A stretch of DNA of 64,000 nt. Origin: CATQHD01 sp965243165. GTDB lineage: Bacteria > Actinomycetota > Acidimicrobiia > Spongiisociales > Spongiisociaceae. The DNA is taken from the NCBI GenBank assembly GCA_965243165.1, contig OZ251535.1, positions 2,170,001 to 2,234,000 of the forward strand, given 5' to 3'. The notes under the pieces are model-generated. The model did no database searches, was not told the DNA's origin, and was given only the letters and a program-made list of their open reading frames with translations. A program made the translations under genes and the position numbers. Positions 1-6,059 of this stretch are shown in pieces (the stretch's first letter is position 1; each line of letters starts with the position of its first letter).

Positions 1-858
1 CACTGGACCGGGCGCCGGTCGCCCGCCCACCTGATCAGCCTGCGGTCGTCCGACCGCCGCACCTTCGTCATCTACGACGCCAGGTCGGGCAGGCGGCTGG
101 GGGAACTGGAATGGGAGAGGGCCTTCTCCGACGCCCACGAGGGGGCCGTCTACCTGCATATGGGGCGCACCTATCTGATCGAGCGGATCGATCTGGAGGA
201 ACGGGAGATCAGGGCCCGGCAGACCAGGGCGGACTTCTACACCGAACCGAACATCGACAAGGACCTGCAGGTGATCGAAGTCGAGCAGAAGGGGCGGGTG
301 GGGGCCATGGGCCACTTCCTGGGGCGGGTGAGGGTGGCCTCCCAGGTGACCGGATTCCGCCGCCGTTACCGCCGGGGGAGGCCGGGCGACCGAAGAACCC
401 GCCCCCTCGACCTGCCGCCGGTGGAGATCGAGACCCAGGCCTTCTGGCTGACCGCCTCCGAGGGGCTGCTGGAGCGGGCGGGCCTCGGCAACCGGGATGT
501 CCCCGGCGCCCTCCACGCCGCCGAGCACACCATGATCGCCATGTTGCCGCTGTTCGCCCTCTGCGACCGCTCCGACATCGGGGGCCTCTCCACCCGATAC
601 CACCCGGACGCAGACGGGGCGGTGTTCTTCGTCCACGACGGCTATCAGGGGGGCGCCGGCATCGCCCCCGCCGCCTACGAGGTCGGAGAGGAGCTGGCGG
701 CGGCCACCCTGGAGACCCTCCGCCGCTGCCCGTGCTCGGCCGGATGCCCCTCCTGCGTCCAGTCCCCCAAATGCGGGAACTTCAACGAGAACCTGTCCAA
801 GAAGGGGGCGCGGCGGCTGCTGGCGGCGGTGGTCGAGGACGGAGAAGGTGGTCTGTAG
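1..858 (+). CDS. DEAH-box helicase, C-terminal part with DUF1998-type Cys cluster (5' end outside window)
   Basis: The frame is open from base 1 and ends at TAG 856-858, so this is the last 285 residues of a longer protein. The tail carries a Cys cluster (CPCSAGCPSCVQSPKCGN) and the preceding EHTMIAMLP and YQGGAG motifs that mark DUF1998/MrfA-type helicases, where four Cys bind zinc. The helicase motor lies upstream of the window. Family members unwind DNA, MrfA in nucleotide-excision-type repair. In mycobacteria a helicase of this type (Rv3649, the 'helicase/secretion neighbourhood' helicase) faces the Tad operon. That operon is also here, but 14 kb away, so this gene is probably the ortholog. 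It converges on the permease gene, with only 16 bp between the two stops. Confidence 0.85.
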   Translation, partial: HWTGRRSPAHLISLRSSDRRTFVIYDARSGRRLGELEWERAFSDAHEGAVYLHMGRTYLIERIDLEEREIRARQTRADFYTEPNIDKDLQVIEVEQKGRVGAMGHFLGRVRVASQVTGFRRRYRRGRPGDRRTRPLDLPPVEIETQAFWLTASEGLLERAGLGNRDVPGALHAAEHTMIAMLPLFALCDRSDIGGLSTRYHPDADGAVFFVHDGYQGGAGIAPAAYEVGEELAAATLETLRRCPCSAGCPSCVQSPKCGNFNENLSKKGARRLLAAVVEDGEGGL

Positions 859-874
859 CCGCGGCTGGCCGGCG

Positions 875-1705
875 TCAGACCTTGGCGGCGGATTTCGAAC
901 GGAGGCTGGTCACGGCCAGCACCGCGAAGAACAGGAAGATCGGCACCACCGCCACGGTGGCGGAACCGGCGGTGTCGGCGTGGTAGCTGATGATCAGCCC
1001 CGCCGCCACGCTGAGCACCCCGATCAGGGCGCCGACCGCCATCACGGCCGGAACCCGCCGCACCAGCAGCGCCGCGGTGGCGGGCGGCCCCACCAGCAGA
1101 CCCAGCACCAGCAACGCGCCCACCGTGCGGAACGAACCGACGATCGCCAGGGTGATCAGCGCCAGCAGGGCGGCGTTGGTGAATCCGGGATGCATCCCCA
1201 GCAGGCGGGCTTTCTGATCGTTGAAGGAGAGGGTGAGGAAGGCCCGGTAGAGCAGGACGGAAGCCAGCCCCACCACCGCGGTCACCACTGCCACCATCAA
1301 GATGTCCGAGGAGGTTACCCCCAGCATGTCCCCGAACAGGACGGAAGTCAGCCTGCCCCCGTAGGAAGGGGTGCGGGAGATGAAGATCACGCCCAAACCC
1401 AGCATCCCGACGAACAGCAGCCCGATGCCGGTGTCCTCCGAGAACACGGTCTGGCGGTGGACCAGGTTTATCCCGCCGATCATCACCGCCGCCGCCAATA
1501 CCGCGCCCAGGAACACGTTGAAGTCGAAGAGGAAGGCCAAGGCGATGCCGGGTATGACGCCGTGCACGAGGGCGTCGCCCAGAAAGCTCATGCCCCGGAT
1601 CACCACCCAGGCGCCCGCTATCGAGCCGCACACCGCGGCCAGGCCGGCGCCCAGCATCGCCCGTTGCTGGAAAGCCAGCTGGAAGGGTTCGGTCAACCAT
1701 TCCAT
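875..1705 (-). CDS. Zinc/manganese ABC transporter permease (AztB/ZnuB family)
   Basis: 276 aa with about eight hydrophobic segments and no soluble domain, typical of cluster A-I metal permeases. Recognisable stretches are GMSFLGDALVHGVIPGIAL near the N-terminus and FRTVGALLVLGLLVGPPA in the second half. It would form the membrane channel of a Zn(II) importer with the binding protein encoded at 2440-3903. The ATG at 1705 is preceded by AGGGAG with 6 bases spacing; an in-frame extension to 1807 exists but lacks a better site. An ATP-binding gene normally sits beside the permease, but here that place is held by a VapBC pair on the other strand. Which metal is moved is inferred from the neighbour. 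Confidence 0.88.
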   Translation of the reverse strand: MEWLTEPFQLAFQQRAMLGAGLAAVCGSIAGAWVVIRGMSFLGDALVHGVIPGIALAFLFDFNVFLGAVLAAAVMIGGINLVHRQTVFSEDTGIGLLFVGMLGLGVIFISRTPSYGGRLTSVLFGDMLGVTSSDILMVAVVTAVVGLASVLLYRAFLTLSFNDQKARLLGMHPGFTNAALLALITLAIVGSFRTVGALLVLGLLVGPPATAALLVRRVPAVMAVGALIGVLSVAAGLIISYHADTAGSATVAVVPIFLFFAVLAVTSLRSKSAAKV

Positions 1706-1857
1706 GGGCGGCTCCCTGCGGCGGCCGCCGCCGATGCGCTCCCGCTCCCCCGCCCGGCGGTCTGACCCGTCATCATCCTTCTCTCGGTGCGGCGGTTCGC
1801 CGGACAAAGGCCCCAGGCATCATATCCATCACCGATCCGATGCTACAATGGATGCTC

Positions 1858-2055
1858 ATGCGAACCACCATCAACCTCGATGACGGCTTGCTCGAAAGGG
1901 CCGAACAGCTTACGGGCATCCATACTCGGACCGCTCTCGTGGCGGAGGGCCTGTGCGCTCTGATCGAACGTGAAAGCGCCCGCAGGCTGGCAAAGCTCGG
2001 CGGCAGCAGTCCGCATCTGCGGGACATTACCCGCCGCCGGACCGAATCCGATTGA
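1858..2055 (+). CDS. vapB: VapB-type antitoxin
   Basis: 65 aa beginning MRTTINLDDGLLERAEQLTG, the usual ribbon-helix-helix start of VapB/DUF2191 antitoxins, where the N-terminus binds the operator and the C-terminus blocks the toxin. The second in-frame ATG (1858) is chosen because family members start at this motif; an upstream ATG at 1840 would add six residues. The stop overlaps the toxin start by 4 bases, so the pair should be translationally coupled. The complex probably represses its own promoter. Confidence 0.85.
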   Translation: MRTTINLDDGLLERAEQLTGIHTRTALVAEGLCALIERESARRLAKLGGSSPHLRDITRRRTESD

Positions 2056-2414
2056 TCCTGGTCGACACCTCGGTCTGGATCGCCCATCTGCGCAGCGGAG
2101 AACCGCTCCTTGCGGCCCTGCTGCAGGAATTCCGGGTCTTGACCCACCCGATGGTGATCGGTGAGCTGGCCTGCAACAACCTGCCGAACCGCCGGGAAGT
2201 GCTGAGTTCCCTGGACAGCTTGCCCGCGGCGCCGGCGGCCGATGATGAAGAGGCGCGCTTCTTCATCGAGCATCACCGGCTGGCAGGCCGCGGGATCGGG
2301 TTCATCGATGTTCATCTGCTGGCGTCCGCATCCTTGGCCGAACCGTGCCGGCTTTGGACGCATGACCGGCGGCTCCACCGAACAGCCGCCGGTCTAGGCC
2401 TCGCCTTCGGCTGA
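2052..2414 (+). CDS. vapC: VapC-type PIN-domain ribonuclease toxin
   Basis: 120 aa with a TTG start overlapping the antitoxin stop (TTGA, 2052-2055). PIN-domain acidic residues are visible: Asp in ILVDTSVWIAHLR, Glu in MVIGELACNNL, Asp in GIGFIDVHLLAS and Asp in LWTHDRRL. VapC toxins cut tRNA or rRNA in a metal-dependent way when freed from VapB; the target of this one cannot be read from sequence. The length is standard and the gene looks intact. The pair lies inside a zinc-transporter locus, in the place where an ATPase gene is expected. Confidence 0.9.
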   Translation: MILVDTSVWIAHLRSGEPLLAALLQEFRVLTHPMVIGELACNNLPNRREVLSSLDSLPAAPAADDEEARFFIEHHRLAGRGIGFIDVHLLASASLAEPCRLWTHDRRLHRTAAGLGLAFG

Positions 2415-2439
2415 GGGGCGCCGCCGCCCAACGGCGGGT

Positions 2440-3903
2440 TCAGCCGCCGGCGGTCAGGGCGGCGGCGATCAGGCGGGCGTTGGTGCGCAGCATCCCGATC
2501 AGGGTGTCGGCGCCTGATCCAGGCTCGCCCAGCGATCCGGTGTACATCTCGACCACCCGCACCTCGGAATCCGCCTCGGCGGCCAGCGCCTCGGCCAGCG
2601 CCGTCGGCTCGGTCGTCTCGGCGAATATGACATCCACCCCCTCTTCCTCGAGTACTTCGACGAGGCGGGCCAGCCCGGCCGAACTCGGCTCTGCCAACGT
2701 GCTCCCGCCCGGAATCACGGTTCCGATGATCTCGAACCCGTAGCGGTCGGCGAAGTAGCTGAGGGAATCGTGGTTGGTCAACAGCTTGCGCTTTCCGGCG
2801 GGGACCGCAGCGAGGATCCCCTGGATCTCCTCGTCCAGCTCGCCCAGCTCGGCGGCGTAGGCCTCGGCGCGGGCCTGCCATTCCTTCGTCGGGTCGAGGG
2901 CGGCCAGCTCCGCGGCTATCAGGCGTGCGGCCTCGGCAACCCGAAGCGGATCCATCCAGAAGTGCGGATCCAAGTCTCCGTGTCGATGCTCTCCCTCTTC
3001 GTGGTCGTGCTCTCCTTCCCCTTCATGCTCATGGCCGTCTTCGTCCTCGTGATCCTCGCCTTCTTCATGCTCATGACCATCCTCATCCTCATGCTCATGA
3101 CCATCATCCTCACCCTCGTGCTCCCCCTCTTCATGCTCATGACCGTCATCCTCACCCTCGTGCTCCCCCTCCTCGTGCTCATGACCATCCTCATCCTCAT
3201 GCTCATGACCGTCATCCTCACCCTCGTGCTCCCCCTCCTCGTGCTCATGACCATCCTCATCCTCATGCTCATGACCGTCATCCTCACCCTCGTGCTCCCC
3301 CTCTTCATGCTCATGACCGTCTTCGCCCTCGTGCTCTTCGTGCTCCGCGCCCTCCCCCTCATGCTCATGACCGTCGTGCTCTTCGTCCCCGTGCCCGTCG
3401 TCGGAGTAGGGAAGCGGGTCCAGGAACTCCGCCGCCTCGAACAGGTTCGCACCGTCCGCCTCCGCCGCGGCCAATACATCGACCATGCCCTCTTCCAGCA
3501 ACAGGCCGTTGGCCACCACCAGATCGGCGCCTTGTAGCAGCGCCACTTGAGCAGCCGACGGCTGATAGTCATGGGGGTCGGCGCCCGTCGGCAAGAGCAC
3601 CACGACCTCTGCGTCGGCCCCTGCCACATTCGCCGCGATCGAACCCAGGATGTTGGTAGTCGCCACGATCGACAGCGGCTCCGCCGCGGCCTCCTGCTCC
3701 GCCGCGGGCTCAGTTGCGGCGGGCGCAGCAGAGGTGGATGCACCGCCGGCCTCCTGCTCCGCCGCGGGCTCGGTTGCGGCGGGCGCAGCAGAGGTGGATG
3801 CACCGCCGCCGGCGCCGTCGTCGGATCCACACGCCGCCAGCACCAACACCAGCGCCGCCGCCGCTCCCAAAAATTTCATCCTGCCCCCGGTCCAATCGAA
3901 CAT
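2440..3903 (-). CDS. Zinc ABC transporter substrate-binding lipoprotein with an expanded His/Asp/Glu loop
   Basis: 487 aa. The ATG at 3903 has AAGGGAG 8 bases upstream and gives a lipoprotein signal (FLGAAAALVLVLAAC). A linker follows with a 20-residue unit duplicated (GGASTSAAPAATEPAAEQEA), then the cluster A-I metal-binding fold: SIVATTNILGSIAANVAG, GADPHDYQPS (first His ligand), DPHFWMDPL (second), LLTNHDSLSYFADRYG (third) and FAETTEP (Asp/Glu). Between the first and second ligands sits about 140 residues made almost only of H, E, D and G, far longer than usual. The protein should capture Zn(II) outside the membrane for the permease at 875-1705. A Fur/Zur-like box overlaps its promoter. 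Close alternatives are manganese or nickel binding, but the His loop favours zinc. Confidence 0.92.
   Translation of the reverse strand: MFDWTGGRMKFLGAAAALVLVLAACGSDDGAGGGASTSAAPAATEPAAEQEAGGASTSAAPAATEPAAEQEAAAEPLSIVATTNILGSIAANVAGADAEVVVLLPTGADPHDYQPSAAQVALLQGADLVVANGLLLEEGMVDVLAAAEADGANLFEAAEFLDPLPYSDDGHGDEEHDGHEHEGEGAEHEEHEGEDGHEHEEGEHEGEDDGHEHEDEDGHEHEEGEHEGEDDGHEHEDEDGHEHEEGEHEGEDDGHEHEEGEHEGEDDGHEHEDEDGHEHEEGEDHEDEDGHEHEGEGEHDHEEGEHRHGDLDPHFWMDPLRVAEAARLIAAELAALDPTKEWQARAEAYAAELGELDEEIQGILAAVPAGKRKLLTNHDSLSYFADRYGFEIIGTVIPGGSTLAEPSSAGLARLVEVLEEEGVDVIFAETTEPTALAEALAAEADSEVRVVEMYTGSLGEPGSGADTLIGMLRTNARLIAAALTAGG
2980..3405 (-). repeat. His/Glu/Asp-coding repeat tract with 66-bp tandem units
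   Basis: Within the binding-protein gene the DNA repeats a 66-bp unit (22 codons). Identical text starts at 3181 and again at 3247, with shorter and degenerate units either side. Each unit encodes alternating GHEHEDEDGHEHEEGEHEGE-type residues. All unit lengths are multiples of three, so expansion or contraction keeps the frame and only changes metal-binding capacity. Both strands are open over much of the tract, which produces several long but false overlapping reading frames. Confidence 0.9.
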
Positions 3904-3924
3904 CGCCTTCGCTCCCTTCATTCT

Positions 3925-3943
3925 GGTAATGAGAATCAGTATC
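3925..3943 (-). promoter_or_regulatory. Putative Zur/Fur operator
   Basis: On the minus strand the 19 bases read GATACTGATTCTCATTACC, matching the classical Fur-box consensus GATAATGATAATCATTATC at 15 of 19 positions. The site lies just downstream of a good -10 box and 22 bases before the ATG of the zinc-binding protein, where a bound repressor would block transcription. Zur is the likely protein given the gene served; Fur cannot be excluded. Confidence 0.7.
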
Positions 3944-3949
3944 AATTTT

Positions 3950-3978
3950 ATGATAGAGCATCCCGCCGGTTGCCGCAA
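3950..3978 (-). promoter_or_regulatory. Sigma-70-type promoter of the zinc-binding protein gene
   Basis: Minus strand: -35 TTGCGG (3973-3978), 17-base spacer, -10 TATCAT (3950-3955). The expected start of transcription falls in the operator at 3925-3943. This is an AT-rich patch in otherwise very GC-rich DNA. Confidence 0.65.
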
Positions 3979-4150
3979 ACAGGCGGTGCGGTGAACGGGA
4001 GGGGGATTGGGGGAAGCGGACGCGAGGGCCGCGTAACAGGGCCGCCGGGCTGGGCCGGAAGGTTCTGCGGGCGGCCTGCCTGGGCGAACCCCGGCTCGGA
4101 TCAGGCCTTGCCTCCACCCCGCAACCCCAAGCTCTGCTCGGTGGAGTCAG

Positions 4151-4180
4151 ACCGGGGCGGGCGTCGGATCCCGCCCCGGT
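4151..4180 (-). terminator. Strong hairpin after the OsmC gene
   Basis: Perfect 11-bp inverted repeat ACCGGGGCGGG / CCCGCCCCGGT with an 8-base loop, 14 bases beyond the OsmC stop on the minus strand. No T-run follows, so it would be an I-shaped terminator of the kind common in actinobacteria. Confidence 0.55.
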
Positions 4181-4194
4181 CCGGCCTCCGGGCG

Positions 4195-4716
4195 CTAGGC
4201 GAGGGAGATGTCCAAAGGAACGGCGCTGCTCAGGGTGTGGCCCACCGGGGAGCTTTTGACCACCTTCCGGTGGAGCTGGTCGAGCTGTTCCTGGTCGGCG
4301 TCGGCGTCGAGGTGCACCTCCACCGACAAACCGCCGTATCCGGCGTGGCCCTCCGCCAGGCCCAGGAAGGCCTGCAGATCCACATCCCCGCTCAGCTCGA
4401 TCCGAAGGTCTTTGATCTCAATGCCCGCCGCCGAGGCGTTGGCCGCATAGCCCACCGCCAAGCAGTTGCCCAGGGCGCCCAGCACCTGCTCCACGGGGTT
4501 GGGAGCGGTGTCGGTGCCGCCCAGGCCGGCCGGCTCGTCGGAAGGGACGGGGTCGAAGCCGCGGATCACGGCCTCCGACCGGAAGGCGCCCTTCCAGTTC
4601 ACGGTGGCCTTCCACTCGGTCTGGCCCTTCTCCGGGTCGTCGGCCACGGCCGCGATCAGCGACCCCACCGATTCGAGGTCCACATCGTTCAGGGGTGCGG
4701 CTGTGTCAGTAGTCAT
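4195..4716 (-). CDS. OsmC family protein
   Basis: 173 aa; the ATG at 4716 follows AAAGGAAG by 4 bases. OsmC-family features are the core sequence FDPVPSDEPAGLGGTDTAPN before the conserved helix PVEQVLGALGNCLAVGYAANA, which carries the second redox Cys, and the C-terminal KVVKSSPVGHTLS. The first peroxidatic Cys of true Ohr proteins is not evident, so this is a general OsmC-like thiol protein rather than a proven peroxidase. It is a monocistronic minus-strand gene, transcribed away from arsM, and ends with a hairpin. Confidence 0.85.
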   Translation of the reverse strand: MTTDTAAPLNDVDLESVGSLIAAVADDPEKGQTEWKATVNWKGAFRSEAVIRGFDPVPSDEPAGLGGTDTAPNPVEQVLGALGNCLAVGYAANASAAGIEIKDLRIELSGDVDLQAFLGLAEGHAGYGGLSVEVHLDADADQEQLDQLHRKVVKSSPVGHTLSSAVPLDISLA

Positions 4717-5001
4717 GTTTCTTCCTTTCGTAGGGGAACGCCCGCTGCCGACCGGGCTGGGGGCAGCGGAAGGGGCGGCAACGCCGAAGAAGCTCTCTCG
4801 GGCAGGGGCGTTACCGGGCCGGAGCCGTAGAAACCACCCGAGAGCAGGTACAACACATTCGAGCACCCCGCTGGACCGGGGCGCCCGCCAACCTGGAACT
4901 CATCGAGCGTCGGACAGCCACGCCAGCCATGATACCCGCCCCGCGCCGCAGCAGTATCCGCTTATGATCCCCCGCGGTTCGTCGGACGGCCCGCCCCCTC
5001 G
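4717..5001. other. Intergenic stretch between OsmC and GNAT remnant
   Basis: About 285 bases with no reading frame that looks like a protein. It should contain the OsmC promoter (minus strand), but no clear -35/-10 pair stands out. Together with the fragment at 5002-5154 it reads like decayed sequence. Confidence 0.4.
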
Positions 5002-5154
5002 GTGATCGCGGCGGCGCCGGCCGACAACCCCGCCTCTTGGCGCGCCCTGGAAAAAGCCGACTTCGCCCGCATCTGGTCGGGGCCGGCCTTCTCCGACTAC
5101 CAAACCCAGGAACCGACCTACATCTACCGGCTGCCCCGCCCCGCGCCTTCGTGA
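5002..5154 (+). pseudogene. GNAT acetyltransferase, C-terminal remnant
   Basis: Fifty codons ending in TGA 5152-5154 read like the end of a GNAT acetyltransferase: a strand (VIAAA), then ADNPASWRALEKADFARIW, matching the GNAT pattern 'DNPASRRALEKAGF', and a final strand TYIYRLPR. No acetyl-CoA loop and no credible start lie upstream in this frame, so the N-terminal two thirds are missing. The assignment rests on short motifs only. Confidence 0.5.
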
Positions 5155-5214
5155 ACATTCGGGTTGATCCGGCCAACCGGTAGAATCCGGCCTGTTCCCC
5201 GACTCGAGGACGGA

Positions 5215-5979
5215 ATGAAAACCGACGCTCTGCAAGAGGAATGCGCCGAAGCGGAATGCTGTTCGGGCGGCCCCGACCCGGCGGCGGCCCTCAGAGAGCA
5301 GGTCAGAGAGGAATACGCCGAGACCGCCCGCTCCGCGGCGGAAACAGACGGCGGATGCGGACGCCTCTACTACTCGGACGAGGAGCTGGGGGCGCTGCCG
5401 CAGGCGGCGGCGCAGGCTTCCCGCGGATGCGGCAACCCGATGGCGGTGGCCGACCTGCGGGCCGGAGAAACGGTGCTCGACCTGGGTTCCGGCGGAGGAA
5501 TCGACGTGCTGCTGTCGGCCCGCCGGGTGGGGCCGTCCGGCTACGTGTACGGGCTGGACATGACCGAAGAGATGCTGGACCTGGCCCGGTCCAACGCCGC
5601 CGAGGCCGGAGCCGAGAACGTGGAGTTCTTGTTCGGATACATGGAAGACATCCCCCTCCCCGACCAAAGCGTCGACGTAGTGATCTCCAACTGCGTGATC
5701 AACCTGTCGGCGGACAAGCAAGCCGTACTGCAAGAGATCGCCAGAGTGCTCCGCCCCGGCGGCCGAACAGGCATCTACGACGTAGTAGCCGAAAACGGCA
5801 TGACCGAAGCCGAACGCCTGGAACAGGGCTCCTGGGTGGGTTGCATCGCCGGCGCCCTGACCTTCGACGAATACCGCACCGGCCTGGAACAGGCAGGCCT
5901 CACCGCCGTCGAGATCACCCCCCACCACCAAGAGACCGACCGCATGCACTCCTGCACCATCCGCGCCAACCGCCCCTGA
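5215..5979 (+). CDS. arsM: Arsenite S-adenosylmethyltransferase
   Basis: 254 aa. The ATG at 5215 has GAGGAC close upstream; an earlier in-frame start at 5164 adds residues the family lacks. The SAM fold is clear: VLDLGSGGGIDVLLSA (motif I), YGLDMTEEMLDLAR, and MEDIPLPDQSVDVVISNCVIN. The ArsM cysteines are present: an N-terminal CC pair (ECCSGG), Cys in SRGCGNP and Cys in ISNCVINL, which bind As(III). The enzyme methylates arsenite to volatile or less toxic forms in the cytoplasm. No arsR, arsB or arsC lies next to it. Alternatives among class I methyltransferases are unlikely given the Cys set. Confidence 0.93.
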   Translation: MKTDALQEECAEAECCSGGPDPAAALREQVREEYAETARSAAETDGGCGRLYYSDEELGALPQAAAQASRGCGNPMAVADLRAGETVLDLGSGGGIDVLLSARRVGPSGYVYGLDMTEEMLDLARSNAAEAGAENVEFLFGYMEDIPLPDQSVDVVISNCVINLSADKQAVLQEIARVLRPGGRTGIYDVVAENGMTEAERLEQGSWVGCIAGALTFDEYRTGLEQAGLTAVEITPHHQETDRMHSCTIRANRP

Positions 5980-6059
5980 CCCAGGATTCTCATTTTTGTC
6001 ACACCTTCCTGCTACCCTGAAGCGGCGAGACTAGGGGGAACACAGGGTCGGAGGACGAC

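Noticed and set aside
2980..3405. Regular repeats suggesting a CRISPR-like array
   Set aside because: Units are contiguous, have no unique spacers and translate into a continuous His/Glu/Asp loop of the zinc-binding protein.
2770..3659. Long plus-strand frames over the His-rich tract (Leu/Met-rich and His/Pro-rich)
   Set aside because: They are mirror images of the repeat-coding minus-strand gene with no start site or family resemblance.
5241..6020. Arg/Gly-rich frame overlapping arsM
   Set aside because: The protein is low complexity, as expected for an off-frame reading of GC-rich DNA; arsM explains the region fully.
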